NCBI GenBank assembly: GCA_018296165.2 | Contig: JACKQL020000066.1 | Location: 231,899-295,898 of the forward strand | DNA: 64,000 nt | Reading direction: 5' to 3' | From: Termitomyces sp. T153 | Lineage: Eukaryota > Basidiomycota > Agaricomycetes > Agaricales > Lyophyllaceae | Translations under genes and position numbers: made by a program | Shown here: positions 23,183 to 36,015 of the stretch, piece by piece | Layout: each line of letters begins with the position of its first letter | Position numbering within the stretch: position 1 is the stretch's first letter | The notes under the pieces: model-generated | Databases searched by the model: none | What the model saw: the letters and a program-made list of their open reading frames with translations, nothing else | What the model was told of the DNA's origin: nothing

Positions 23183-25269
23183 ATGAGAACTATCACTGTC
23201 AGTCTGCTACTTATTTCCTGCCTTTCGGTGTCTCTGCAGCGTGTTCTAGCAATTCCAGCCCAGGATTCCGCCCAAGTTGTCCTAGGGGACAATCGCAAAC
23301 AGCCTACCCTGGTAGGAGGGTTCCCCGACTTGGAGAGCGGCTTGGAGTCTGTATCGGGATTCCTGAGCGATGCCAAGAAAGCCATACTCAAGGAAAAGCA
23401 CAATCTTGAGAAATGGTTCCATGATGGACGAGAATATATCAAGCAACATGGATTGTTGTGTGAGTTGAATACTCGACAGACCGCTCGACAACATCTTGAA
23501 GTTTGATTAGATGAAATCGTCACTATCCCACACTTTGAGAGCCATCAGCTGAGAGTTACTGAGCCCAATCTTTGTGATACCTCTGTCAAACAATATTCAG
23601 GATACCTCGACGTAGCCGACGATAAGCACCTATTCTTTTGGTGAGTGCATTGGTCCACATCCTATCTCCATATTTCGGGTCCTCTTAGAGTGCATTCGAT
23701 ACTCATGTCTTATCCAAAGTCGTTAACCTCCGTATTTATCGTTTGTCAGGTTCTTCGAATCTCGTTCTTCACCAGCACATGCTCCCCTCGTGCTATGGTT
23801 AAATGGCGGCCCAGGATGCAGCTCGTCCACTGGCCTGCTGTTTGAGCTTGGGCCCTGTAGCATCGCCAACGAAGGAAAGAACACGACTCTCAACCCGCAC
23901 AGCTGGAACAATAACGCCAACATCATCTTTCTCGATCAACCTGTCAACGTTGGTTACTCTTATGCCGATGATGGCACCACCGTCAGTACCAGTCCTGTCG
24001 CAGGCAAAGATGTCTATGCATTCCTGCAACTATTCCTCAATCGATTCCCCGAGTACTCGACTCAACCTTTCCACATCGCTGCGGAGAGTTATGGTGGCAC
24101 CTACGCTCCTAACTTCGCCAACGTCATCTACAAGGAGAACAAGCGAGTCGACTTTGCCCCTGTTCCGCAGCTCAAGCACATCAACCTGGCTTCAGTCGTC
24201 CTTGCGAATGGTCTGACTGATCCTTATATTCAATTTGCCTCTATTCCGGATTATGTTTGCGAAGGCCCGTATCCTCTGTACGATGATCCCAACGGCCCAG
24301 AATGTCAGGCTTTGAGGGCGAAGATTCCGACGTGCCAGCGCCTGATCAAAGCTTGCTACAACTTCGATTCCAGATTCACTTGTGTACCGTCTGTCCTGTA
24401 CTGTAACACTGTCTTTGCTTCTCTGATGCGTAAGTCCTGCCATTTTGATCATGATCCACTAGTTGAACGTTCTTTCAGAACTGGGCCGCAACCCTTATGA
24501 TGTCCGCCGCGAGTGCGACAGGACGAAGGATGGTGATCTGTGCTACAAGCAGATGAGCTGGATCGATACTTGGATGAACAACCCCAAGAACAAGGCCGCG
24601 CTTGGTGTCAATCCGGACCAAACCTTCGCCTCGTGCAATATGGAGGTCAACCGCGCTTTTACAATGCAAGGTGACGGTATGCATAACAGTGCGCGTCTTC
24701 TACCAGAGCTCGTCAATGATGGCGTCAGGCTCCTTGTCTACGCCGGCAATGCTGGTGTGTTCATCAGTTTACTCCACCGGAACACCTTGCACTAAATTCT
24801 TTTTCGATTAGACATGATGTGCAACTTCATTGTTTGTCTTCTTTCTTCCGCAGAGAACCTAGACCGCTCACCTGACACGTAATTAGGGCAATGAACGTTG
24901 GGTTGAACAGTTAGAGACCAAATTTCTACCAGAATTCTCGGCGAACAAAGCCGTTCCTTGGATCACCTCGAAATCTGGCAAGATTGCTGGCGAGGTACGC
25001 AGTGCCGGCGGAGCTGGATTTACCGCAGGCAACGTCACGTTTGTAACAGTTTTCGAAGCCGGGTAAGTAGGCATCTTTTGTTTCCACTGTGATATATCAG
25101 GATATAACGACAATTTCATATCAGGCACATGGTACCATATGACCAATCCGAATCAGCTTTAGTACGTCGCCCCAAGCTAGCCAATGCACGCTCCTTGCAG
25201 TTTTGTTGCTGAATGTGATACTTCTAGGATTTGTTCGAAAGGTGGATTCAGAATACCCCCCTCTCATGA
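23183..25269 (+). CDS. Serine carboxypeptidase, carboxypeptidase Y-like (S10)
   Basis: Secretory-pathway or vacuolar exopeptidase that removes C-terminal residues. The start gives a signal peptide (MRTITVSLLLISCLSVSLQRVLA) and a propeptide. Seven or more exons join in frame into about 550 residues. Family words in order: QYSGYLDVADDKHLFFWFFESR, with an intron inside; LWLNGGPGCSSSTGL; FLDQPVNVGYSY; the nucleophile Ser in AAESYGGTYAP (GESYAGHY is more usual); the Asp in YAGNADMMCN; and the His in VFEAGHMVPYDQ. Paired cysteines and N-glycosylation sites are present. It ends FERWIQNTPLS. The catalytic triad is intact. Confidence 0.92.
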
Positions 25270-25631
25270 AGCCACTTGAATTCAGGAAGCGATGGTTGCT
25301 GATACCATTGGACATGCATGCATGCAAGAGCACAACTCATTCTCACCAACTCTAGGATCTAAGGAAGGAAATTGTATTTTGTTAGAACGTTTACGAACAA
25401 TTACACAAGATATACACAGGGAATACATAATGTAAGTCTGATACGGAGGCGAAGCTGTTAGAAAATCGAATTTCAAAGAACAGTTCGCTATGGGTATATG
25501 GTATTGGACGGCAGGGATCTTCGTCCTTAGATCATGGCAGAGAAGCCAGAAAAGTCCAAAACAGAAACCGGGCATAAATACTGATAAAATATCAAGCGCA
25601 AAAATCATGACGGACTCGTTGTCTGAGACCA
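25270..25631. other. Convergent 3' ends
   Basis: Short spacer between the carboxypeptidase (plus) and the HMG-box gene (minus); no feature seen beyond likely 3' UTRs. Confidence 0.4.
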
Positions 25632-27152
25632 TCACTGTGCATAGTGTAAGTAGTCGTTGATGTTGAGGGCGAACATCGCCTCTTCGGGGATTTGATTTTC
25701 AATGGTGGCGCAGGCACCTACCGCCTGGGACTCATAGGGAGCCGCGGCAACGTTGCTGTTATAGACTGTCCTAGGCGAGAAGAGCATGCCAGAGTTGTCT
25801 AGCCCCAACGAAGCTTGTACGGACGAGTATGGATACTCGGTGTATGTGGGTGCCCACTGGTCTTCGTGCGAATAGTCGACCATGATGTCATTCATCCCGG
25901 AGGCGTCCGAGGAGGCACAGATGTACTCCGACTCGGAGAACGAGCCCTGGGATTGGAGAAGTTGGAGTTCTGAGGGAGGAGAAGAGGACCAGGGAGTCGT
26001 TGCCTCTGGGGCCTGAATCTCGTTATTCCACGAAGACAGATGGATAGAATTCATATCCGTTGTGATGGATTCCGAGGGATGGTACTCATAGGAGTAGGGC
26101 AACGTCCCCTGAAAGGTATTATCATGAACGGTACCGAATGATGCCTCCGGAACCACATATCCCGAAGACGGGTCCACCTAGGTCGGTATGTAAACGGCTT
26201 TGCAATAAAAGACTTGACGATGACTCACCTCTACCATTCGCGGATCGAAAGACTGAGCTTCGTAAGGAGAGGCCGTGTTCGACATGGAAAGAGAGGGAGG
26301 CCGGTTTTCCAAGACAGACCTAGAGCGTTTCCGAGTCATCCCCGACTTCGGAGGCTGGGCGGCAGCCCATTCGCCTGACATAAATTGGTGATAACCACCA
26401 ATAGCAAGCAAGGGCACAGACGCGGATCGGCGACGACCGGCTTTAACGAGGGCGATGTCTATGGGAGGCTGGACAAGCTGTGGCGGTTGAGATGGTGGCT
26501 GAGTTGTCCGCACTCCTTGTTCCTGCGAAGGTTGCGGAAGGGCTATGGGTTCTGCAACGTACTCTGTCGTTAGTGGCGGAATTAAGGGTTGGGAGCTCGA
26601 CGTCGAGAGGGGAGTGGGCCTCTTTTCCTGGACAGCGCCCCTCTTCTTCTGGACAGTGCCCCTTTTCGCGGGACAGAAGCGGTAATTGGGATGCAGCCTA
26701 GCGTGTTCCTCTTTTTCCCGCTCAGACAGCTCCCTCCAGTGATTCTTCTCTTCCTCTGGGAGCTGGTGCCAGGCCTCTGCGGCGCGCTTAGACAGAGTCT
26801 TTTCAGTAGTAGTACCGGGGCGACGCCGCACTCGTTTCCCCGGCTTCGTATGTATACGGGTGTAGTCGCAACGGAAGAAAATAAAAGCGTTTCGGGGTCG
26901 AGGGGGCCGGGCGGGATCCCCGCGACGAACGATATCAGGTTCTGAGGGAAAGTTGTTTTCGAGAGAAAAGGAAGACTCGCTGGAGGTTGGAGAAGATGCC
27001 TCGGGAAACGACTGGCGCGCGCTAATACTTGTAGAGTTAGCTGATTCGAGTTGAAAGGTATGAATACCAGGTGGTAGGCGAGAGGGGTTCTGTGGAGGGT
27101 TGACCTCGACGTTTTCGTCATTGACGGGACTCCAATCGAAGGTGCGTGACAT
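25632..27152 (-). CDS. HMG-box transcription factor (MATA_HMG type)
   Basis: Nuclear DNA-binding protein of about 485 residues in two exons (intron about 26178-26227). The first 75 residues are Ser/Pro-rich. The HMG box runs about residues 80-155: RPPRPRNAFIFFRCDY, then KTLSKRAAEAWHQLPEEEK and WRELSEREKEEHARLHPNY, with the aromatic core residues in place. The remainder is disordered and rich in Gln, Pro, Ser and Tyr, as in fungal activators. This box type is shared by mating-type, Ste11/Prf1/Rop1-like and fruiting regulators; no homeodomain or pheromone genes are nearby, so it is not evidence of a mating locus. Confidence 0.87.
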
Positions 27153-28070
27153 TACTGACGAGGGAGGTCTAACAATTTTTTCCAGGATGCATACTTATAT
27201 GTCGGACGACAAACGATGATTACATTGTACGGGAACTTCACGAGATCTCTTATGGCGATCTCGATCATGATCGGTCAAGCCGAACTTTCTAATTACAGGA
27301 AGGATCTTCATGGAAAGACAAACTTAAAAGGAATGAAATCAAGGGCGAGGATCTTTGGAGCGGTTCGATAAGGCTCGAGTATTACCCGCAGCACAATAAT
27401 GGCATGTTCGAACCGAGCAAACCTGGCCTTGATGGATTCACAAACCACCTCAATTGTCGTACGAGACACTCGATCCAGTTTATGTTCATCATTAGTCCTC
27501 TTGAAGCCCCAGCATTTCTCGTCAGGCTCCGCAAGTCCAAACACTCTCAACATTCTTATGAAGAGACTGTTTTCAACAACTCATCGTCATCTTGAAATTT
27601 GACAGGTTATCCCATATGTGAGGCCAAATTATCTGTCCTCCGAGACCGAGCCAGTGTCGTTCTCTGCGCAAATTCTGCGCGGAGTTTCGCTCTCGCCCGG
27701 GTGCCGGACAATGCGCAAACAGAGAACTCACAATATTCTATTCAGAAGGGACACAATGCAACTTAAGGTTAACCTTTTAGCGACTGTGGCGAATGATGTG
27801 ATTCTTCGATATCGAGTTTTCCCTTATGCGTATACTGGACAATGGACATCTGTCCATAACCTTTTCATCTTTCTGTTCTGTCGTGAATAGGAAACGAAAA
27901 GAACTCGTCACAAACCATTGCGAGGAAGGATATTGAAACAATCATGATTATTGGTTTACATAAATATCTATGGTATAATACACACCGAAGTCCTATACCA
28001 GCTAGGAAAAATACTAGGAAGATTAAAAATTGAAAAGTCCAATTTACTTCATCTTTTGCGCGCGGTAGGA
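27153..28070. other. Upstream region of the HMG-box gene
   Basis: A minus-strand frame at 27308-27553 (81 codons) looks codon-like but matches nothing I know. Otherwise this is probably promoter of the HMG-box gene and the 3' UTR of the next minus-strand gene. Confidence 0.35.
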
Positions 28071-29901
28071 TTAAGAGTCGCGGAAGCGGGGGTCAGCCAT
28101 CCCATGCTGAGGGAAGGGGAAGTTTTGTGATGATAGACTGGCAGGAGCGCGAGAGTGCAATGATCTATCAGGTACACGGTGCACTGGCAAGCCACTAGGA
28201 CTATTGATAAGAAGGGGATTACAAATGGGGTTAATGTTCTGATTTTGGACTTGATAGCCTCGTGTAAACCCGGGGCCGTAAGTGGCGGAATGCGATTGTG
28301 ATTTCAAACGAAGTCCGGGATTTGGAAGATTTGGGACCACGCCTTGATAGGAGACAAGGCTGGCGTTTGATTGAGGATTAGGAGGCTGATAATTTCTATA
28401 CACACTGAATTGGGGCGGTTGCGGACCATTGCGTTGCAGCGGAACCAAAATTCTATCCGAATCATTGACCAAATTATTATTCTGATGGCTTTGGTGATGT
28501 CCCGAAAATGCCCCTCCCGACCCTCTGGGGGTGTTGTTGAGATCGCCAATATTGTGCCACCGGCCACCGTAAGAAGAAGGCGTATTATCAGAGACACCGT
28601 TGCGCTTCCTGACTGACATCGAGCGGGTGGAACCTAAGGGGAACGTCTGTGTTAATTATGAGGGATGATAATAGGCTTGCAATAAAGTACATTGAGCTTT
28701 TGGAGTCTTTTCGATATCCGTAGGCCAAGAGACTTGCTGTGAGGATTGATTTCCTTGGCACTGTACAGATGGGGGTACGGGCTCTGCGTGAGGTTGACTC
28801 GGCGGCTTTGATCTTTCCTGTTTGACTGATGCTGAGACTGGGGAGTGAAATCCAGGTGGCCGAGATGGAGCAAGCCTCTTCGGTACCGATTGTGCGAGCT
28901 GAGTTACATCAGCCATGAAATTGGGATACATCACAGGCAGGAATTCTATGCATTGCAAAAGAATGCATGGGAGAGTCTCCAGCGACATGAGCAACTTGCT
29001 CAACATTGCATTATAAGGTTTTGAGCCTAATTCACTTTTAGAAATCGCCGTGACAATAATTTCACGAACCTGATGAGAAATATGAGACGACGATTCAAAG
29101 ATTATTTGAAAGATATCCTTACAGTGTCGTTTAGACAAGCGATTTCCGCGCCATTCATGCTTGCTCTGGCAAGGAGTCGGGCTGTGTATATTCCGAAATA
29201 TGTCTTCTTCCTGTCTCGATCCTCGTACAATACATGAAATGGTTCCACTGCCGAGAGCAGCCAATCTTTGAGTTCATTGCGGAAGACTATGATCCAACCG
29301 TGAGATCCTGGTTGGATACTGCTCAAACTGAGGAAGCAATCCGAATCGACAAATATCATCTCGTGCAGTATTCGAGCTGTGCATTCCTGTTGACAGGGTT
29401 AGAATGGTCGAGGAAATAGAAATAATTTCGTGCTCTTACTGAACTCAGATCCTTACGTGGGGTTGGGAGGTTACGGCGTTCGTTATCAAAGACAGCGTTT
29501 CGGTCAGCTCTGCTCACGCGCTGCGCACCCTTGATGATGCTCATCGCCCGCACCTTTGGAGTATTCAAACATCAATGGTGATAATCACGGGTTAGCAAAT
29601 ACTTACTGGTTCGCCCCGCGCACCGTTCGAGGTACCCTCTGAGATTATATTAGGTGACACGCGATCCGACATCGTCGCGAGCCGCTTGGACACTCCAATT
29701 ATTTTGTCTGTCATTTCGGCCAGCATAGTCCAAATAACTTCAGGCTTTGCGTCATTGGGCTGTAGATAGATCAGAACGTATTCTAAAAGACAAAATATAG
29801 GCTGAGCTCACCATGACTTGATATTGTTCATACACCAGAACAAGTAGGGTGTCCGCAAGTTCATCAAGCGTTTCTTTCACTTCATTGTTTGAAGTCGGCA
29901 T
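28071..29901 (-). CDS. Uncharacterised protein, helical N-terminus and disordered C-terminus
   Basis: Six or more exons can be joined in frame from the ATG at 29901 to the TAA at 28071, giving about 520 residues. The N-terminal half looks helical and folded, e.g. TLDELADTLLVLVYEQY-like start, ELKDWLLSAVEPFHVLYED and YNAMLSKLLMSLETLPCILL. The C-terminal half is rich in Pro, Gln, Asn and Ser and probably disordered. I do not recognise the family. One acceptor needs the second AG (…tgcacag) rather than the first to keep the frame. The coding call rests on consistent splicing, not homology. Confidence 0.62.
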
Positions 29902-31826
29902 GTCGATTCTAAGTGGGACGGTGACGTTCAGAAGACAAGCTTATATGTCAAAATGAAGTGCCTCTTTGGCCTTTTCAGTCCAGGCCAGACAAGTTCTTGG
30001 TATATGCAGCGTTCATTGTCAGACAAAGCGTTATTGACTGTTATTAAGCATCGGTGGCATGACAAAGTGGAGAAGGTATCTGACTTCTTTTTCAGGAGCT
30101 TTTCAGTACAAGTGGAGAACATCGCGTCAGGCCCGGATGTATATTGCTGCCAGCCTGCTGCCTGCATAACATACTTGACCGAAGATTGTAGTGATTTGAA
30201 AAAAAAACCAGGCAACGATCATCCAATCCAGAATCTGTGAAGTGCCAATATCGCGTCTTTCAGAAATTCCTTAACAAATTAGAGCGCTAACAGCCGTGTC
30301 TTAAATTCGCCCTCGTGAAATGGATGATTAGATATATTAGAGCAATATCTATTTGAAACCAGTGATGTGCTGTTGAGAAAAACAGATAAAACATGGACAA
30401 ACAAGTATAAACTTGATTCATCCTAATTGAGGAGAACGCGAATTCGCCACCATAATTTGCACTATGTCAAAGTACCACAGATATTTCAGAATCAAGAATA
30501 CTGCTACGGGATTCCGAACACAAAACTCTCCGCGAGCGAGAAAACTATACAAATGGTTCGCCGATCTTGTTTGATTGTGGCAGCGCAGAAGGTGAATCCA
30601 ATCGATGAGCTGGAAACTTGGCGAGCACAATACTTGTAAGCTGTGGAACAGCTGTAAGTTTGGTCATCTTTCCATAAAGCTGAAAGACAATTTACTGATC
30701 ACCTGGTTGTTGCAAATGAGGCCTCTTTGTCCGTCGGGGCCTTAACAAAGAGGTCATCTACACATACCAGTTCAAAATGTTTGGAGCACTTCGCCGAAGT
30801 GCTCAACGAACCGCACCACCTAAAATGGACAAGTTTCAGTCCGATGGGCCGTCTCCATACCACTCATTGTTCTTCCAATTGAAATTCTCAAAGAAACCGC
30901 GAACCAGGTCATATTGCATGTCTCGCAAGTCACAAGCTGTTCGATCTTCACTGGGCGGAGCCAGGAGAATAGGGGTAAGATGCGGAGAGCGCAGGTTTCA
31001 ATGACGTCTGGTGAATGCATCATTTAGACGGTTTTGAGAAAACTTCGTTCCATCACCTCTGCAAAGAATCACAAAGGACGAAATGATGCAGGCCAGAGAC
31101 CTCAACTTGCGTCAGCAGTCGTAGTAAAAGAACAAAAAAAAGATAAAACACAGGGTTTACTTGAATGCTTCAGTGACATAAGTCACTACAAAGCAACTTG
31201 AAGGGCCAAGCAAACACTCCGACAAAGCAAGCCCGTAACAACATCAGCGTATACGCGTCATCATGTAGCCGAGTCATATATACATATGTATAATGACCAT
31301 GATTTGTATTTCGCATAAGCCGGATTAACTGCTGAGCCAACGAAGAGGCCGCCGGTAAGATCCTGTAAGATCTCGGAACTTAAATGTTTTGCTTCCCTTG
31401 ATATCAAACACAAAAGATTTGAGCAGTGTTTCACTTCTAGAGGTGAGTTTGACCAATTCGTAGGCGCTGCCAAATTAATTTCGAAGACTTGAACCGGCAG
31501 TATGAAAAAAAGCTGAAATAGCGGGCTATATATGGCTGGTAAAACATACGGTGAAATTAGCTTGAAAGACGAGTCAGAGAACAGTGGCATCACAAAGATG
31601 ATCGTGATACACACGTGTGAACCTATCAAGACTGCTCGAACTGCCATGCCAATTACCGTAATCTTTCGTTGCATCCTCCTCTCCTGTGCTTTGTCTACCT
31701 TAGGGGCTGCTGGCCGTATCGATCTTCTGTGACCTCTGAGAAGAACATAGAAGGAACATTTGGAGAGGCCTCCTATCCGGGTTAGACGGATCACAATCGG
31801 CGAAGGCTAAACGTTGGGCCGCCGGG
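29902..31826. other. 1.9 kb without a supported gene
   Basis: AT-rich. A 21-base hairpin (9-base arms) lies at 30784-30804. A minus-strand frame at 31261-31794 encodes hydrophobic stretches (e.g. VLIGSHVCITIIFVMPLF) but starts at GTG with no ATG upstream, so I do not call it a gene. Nothing else recognised. Confidence 0.35.
30784..30804. repeat. Perfect 9-bp inverted repeat
   Basis: Arms gagcacttc and gaagtgctc around a 3-base gcc loop. No T-run follows, so no transcription role is implied. Confidence 0.85.
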
Positions 31827-32664
31827 ATGGCTCGTGACGCTTCATTATGTGGAGAATGCTCTAAGCCAGAAAAAGTTCTACAGACGAAACGCGACATACC
31901 ACGTATAAACGGCTCCTCGGGCGGTATGTCAACGAATTCCTATCGTATGAATAAAAAAGGCTGAGAATCGCTCAGCTTTCATTGCGATCGTTGTCTGTCT
32001 TGTTTTCATCATAATCGTCGCATGGACGCTCATCCTCTGCCTACTTCGCGATCAAAGAGCCTTCGATATAGAACAGGCGCGCCGTTCTAAGCGAGATCAA
32101 CCCCTAACTACGCCCCACTTTTCTACTATCACTGCCGCCCGTTCGACCTGGAGCTGGCGAATCACGACCTTCTTTGGTCGCGCTAGTCAAAGGATCAAAT
32201 TTCACATCCAAAAGAGAAGAGGAAAGGAACGAGGTTGGGTCCAGGCTGACAATCAGGAAACTGTCAATACTGGTGTTGGCGTTCCCGGACTATCAGGCCC
32301 GGGCGTACGAGAGATCGCCTGTACTGGCCCCTTGTCTTTGCAGAACACTTATCTCTCTCATTCCTCGTCTACTATATCTCGGAGCACGTCAGGTTCTCTA
32401 TCAAGTGTTCACCTTGAACCAAACGGGACTTCCGGTTTATTCTCTCCACAGATGTTCTTACCGCGCTCGATTCTACCGAGTATTGAGTCGCAGCTCTCCT
32501 CGCCATCGACATCACCCCGATCTTCAAACACTCGTTTTACTGTGCCGTCTGAAACTATCGTCAATAATGTACAATTTGACACTGGTAGTAGGGAGTACGT
32601 TGGATCATCTGGTATGATCATGCGGACACTGCAGGGAGGGACCAAATTCGTGGAAGTATTGTAA
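31827..32664 (+). CDS. Small single-pass membrane protein, unknown
   Basis: Exon 1 starts at the ATG at 31827 and ends before a strong donor (gtatgt). After a 52-nt intron, exon 2 runs open to the TAA at 32664, giving about 260 residues. The N-terminal ~45 residues include CGECSKPEKV. A single membrane span follows directly after the splice site: FIAIVVCLVFIIIVAWTLIL, then a basic segment (RRSKRD) and a Ser/Thr/Pro-rich tail. Topology is probably N-out, with the tail in the cytosol. No family recognised. An alternative first exon (MSTNSY) would need an unusually short 31-nt intron. Confidence 0.6.
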
Positions 32665-33886
32665 TATATACAACTGGTTATTATTCTATCATTTCTTTTT
32701 CAGACTATTCAATTCAAGCATGCATATACCCTCTCTACGTTGTATGTATTTATCTCTAAAGGACTCGTATATATTGTCAATCATCCCTTTCTCTCTTTTT
32801 GTACGCACCTCTGTTCAATCAAGTAACGTGGGTACGCCTCGATTAAATTGACCCGCTTCTGTTTTTATATAGAACCAATACTCATTGATCCCGACTGGCG
32901 GAATGGAAGTACACGCAGAGCAAAGTTTTTAAATTATTCGTAGTCTCTTGGACCGTCTCGGGAGCAGCCTACGTTCAAATCAACTATATCGTTTAGTTTG
33001 CCCTGCAGTGTGGATTTTCAAAGTTGGGCGTATTTCGCAGTCACATCATGACAAGAAGGGATGTAGCTTAAGTGGTCGAGAAGTCATGAAGGGGGGACTA
33101 AAAACATATGTTCTGTGGAACTATGTATATCAATGTTGTGGCGGGCCACGCAAATAATAAATAAGCTTACACCGTCTCCATATCCATTTGTTAGATCACT
33201 ATGTGACTTTCCTGTAAGTCTTCCTTACGAGCAGAAGTGGGAGCGAGGCATTTCCAGAGAATACTCTTTTCGTGTCGACTAACTATAGCTGCCCGTAGTA
33301 AAAGCCAATCTCAAGGATGCTTCGACCCGACTGCGTCGCATTTACTTAACCAACCTTCTTTGGCGTTGCCACCACTCGGTACGATTCGACTACGCCATAA
33401 TTGGTTAGAACGACCTCCGACCGATTGCGCAAGGTATGTACGATATTCATGACAATCTTCGATGTACCTTCTACTTTAGCCTCATGGGGTCACTTCACTT
33501 CACCATGCATGGCTCACAAGATTGCAGACGGGGATACTAGACATGCGAAGGTTGATCCCATGACATATGACGGAAGGCAGGCCTGAGTGCTCTAGACAAC
33601 CCCTAGTACTACCACTTTGCATGTTATCGACGAGTGATGAGCTGGAATCAAGAAAAAACCATGTGTTCACACAATTGTGAACAAAAGGATTATGGCCTAT
33701 TATTAAGGGCACAAGAGTTGTGCCACGGAGACGGAGAGCACTAGTATAGCAGTTATTACAGTAATGTACGAGCAATGCAGGAGAGCACAGCGGAAAATAT
33801 AGCCTGACGAAAGCACAATATTACAACACCCAAATCAAAGAGAACCAGAGCGCGATGAGAGACAAGAAGGAATCCAGAGGAGTCAA
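32665..33886. other. 1.2 kb intergenic
   Basis: Convergent 3' ends of the membrane-protein gene and the PP2C gene. Short open frames only; nothing recognised. Confidence 0.4.
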
Positions 33887-35412
33887 TCACAATGTCTGTA
33901 CCACGATGGACGTATCGTCAATCCACGCCACATCCATATTCAGAGTCAGCACACGCGAAACACTATACCGGTCGTCGCCTCCAAGCGCTTGGCGCAATAA
34001 CCGTAAGGCCATATTGTCCCGTCGGTTTTGAAAAGCGCCGCCGCTAGCCTTCTGTTCTTCAGAGGGTTGGTCTACCATGGACTTCACCCAGGTCGAGACG
34101 ATTCGTTCTTGCCCTTCGCCGGAACATAAGTCCGCAAAGCCGTCGGACGCCAAAATCAGGAACCGCGGGCCACGTGCAGAGCCACCGAGCCGACGGTGAA
34201 TAACTTCAGGCTGTGCTGTTATGTATGGAGGAGTATGGTTGCGCACAAGAAACTCTTCCCATGGAGACGTATTGTGAAAGCCAGGGAAGAGGTTGTAGAG
34301 GATGCGCCGTGTGAAGGCTGGTGGCTGTTTGAAGGGTATATCTCCCAGGCCTTGTTTTTCAGCGGATGCGGAAAAGAATCAATCAGGGACAAGTCAAAGT
34401 TATTTTTGGAAACTTTTACGCACATCTAAACGGGGCAAGTGCTCCAAGAACGCGTTTGTCAATTACACATTCTGGTTCATCGGGGTGAGCGAGTCGGACA
34501 CGCTCAACTTCCGCGTCGTTGTCTCCGTTGTGGTCCGTGGTCAAGCGCTCGACTATCCAGTCATCGCCAGCGTCGTTCAGTGAAACGATCGCTAACAAAA
34601 AAATGAAAAAAAATCAGTAACTTTACATAGACGGCTCACATATGCGCCAAACATCGTGATCCCTGCTTGATGAGAATACTCACTCGCTTGGCAATCTCCA
34701 AGATTCGCTACCCAAAGATTTTCATGGTTCGGGTCGACAAGCGCGACAAGTGCAGTAGTACCGTACATGCAGAGACGTGCTTTCTTCCAGTTAGCACCAC
34801 CCGATTGTTGATCGTTGATGATATTCCATATCTCTGCATCGGAGAAATTGTCCAGCCCCTCGAGTCCACCAAACAATTCCAGCACGTCATTAGCAATGGC
34901 ATCGTCGAAAGCAAGTATTGAACGCGAAAAGAGGTCAGCAACATGAGCTGCTGATGAAAAAGCAGAAGGGTCATCTGCAAGCTCTTTGCGCAAAAAATCA
35001 CGGATGATGATTGGCAGATGGTATGCGACATGTTCCACCGTGACATCTCCGAGATGGCCTAAGATGCCAAGGTAGATTAGCAAGCATACGGAATAAGGAG
35101 CTGTGCATGCTTGCCATCAAATACTCCGGTCAAAGTCCATAGTTGACCAAGGATGTCAAGCTGTGTAACAACGTACCGGTCCTGAGTCTTTGTGTTGGGC
35201 GACGGCTGAAAGTTGAGACTGTCTGCTCGCCACCCTCGTCGGTCGTCAAAAACTGTACTTTGTGGCTTGGCAAGCGCTCGCAACTCCCGCCACAGCTCTG
35301 GCTCACTGAGAACTTGGTACGATCGCGGCCATGGCCCATCCTCAGGCCCGCACCTCGAGCCCGGAATGTCCTCTGAGTAAGCCCAGTCGTAGGACGTGCG
35401 CTCGACCAGCAT
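33887..35412 (-). CDS. PP2C-family protein phosphatase (PPM, PDP-like)
   Basis: Mn2+/Mg2+-dependent Ser/Thr phosphatase. Metal-binding words in order: GVFDGHLGDVTVEH (made by splicing across 35059-35114), ANLGDCQATIVSLND, LILASDGFADLC and the final WIDDTSIVVQTL. The insert with LTTDHNGDNDAEVERVRLAHP resembles pyruvate dehydrogenase phosphatase-type members. The intron at 35059-35114 has a GC donor (gcaagc). The start is unsure: 35412 is the first in-frame ATG I can place, but the frame stays open to about 35540 and reads RTARTPFTTSLRIFG, like a mitochondrial targeting peptide, so an upstream exon may hold the true start. Confidence 0.85.
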
Positions 35413-36015
35413 GACCAATTTGGTCCAGAAGCCGGACAAGTGGTCTGCAAGCTTAGACCCAAAAATACGCAGCGACGTCGTGAAGGGAGTCCTGGCAGTC
35501 CGCCAGTGAGGAGGTAAAAAAAACAAGGAAAGCCGAACAGGTGGGTTTTAAAACGACATGAACATCATAAAACCGGAACAAGTTATGTGTTATATATATC
35601 GACAACTCGAATATTGATCTTTTTTTTCGGATCCCATATATGTATGAAACACGTGATTGACATCGCCATCGCATTCTCTCTTTAGCGGCGAGGCGCTGCT
35701 GCTGTTACTTACAACAGTTAGTACTTCCCACCCCGCAGATCCATCTATCGGTTGGGGAAGTCACGTTGGAGGACCACACTTATCATGTATTTTGATCTTG
35801 CCGTAACATGGTCAGCCGACCCGATATGCGTCGCTTCCGGCCCCGGTTCTCAAATTATCCGCAGCTTAATAAATGTAACAGCGTATATGGTGTACACGAG
35901 GGAACGATGGTACATGGTAAATGTAAGTCTAGAATAATGCAGGATAGTGTATTGGATGTGTCCGAGTCAATGTCGGTATATACACTAAAACAAGTCCGTT
36001 GGCCCCGAGGAGTTT
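35413..36015. other. Intergenic, includes possible upstream exon of PP2C gene
   Basis: The PP2C reading frame continues to about 35540. A minus-strand ATG near 35674 could begin a first exon, but I could not find a clean splice. Nothing else seen. Confidence 0.35.

Noticed and set aside
31261..31794. 177-codon minus-strand frame with hydrophobic stretches
   Set aside because: Opens at GTG with no supporting ATG or splice, and overlaps the upstream region of the plus-strand membrane gene; no family recognised.
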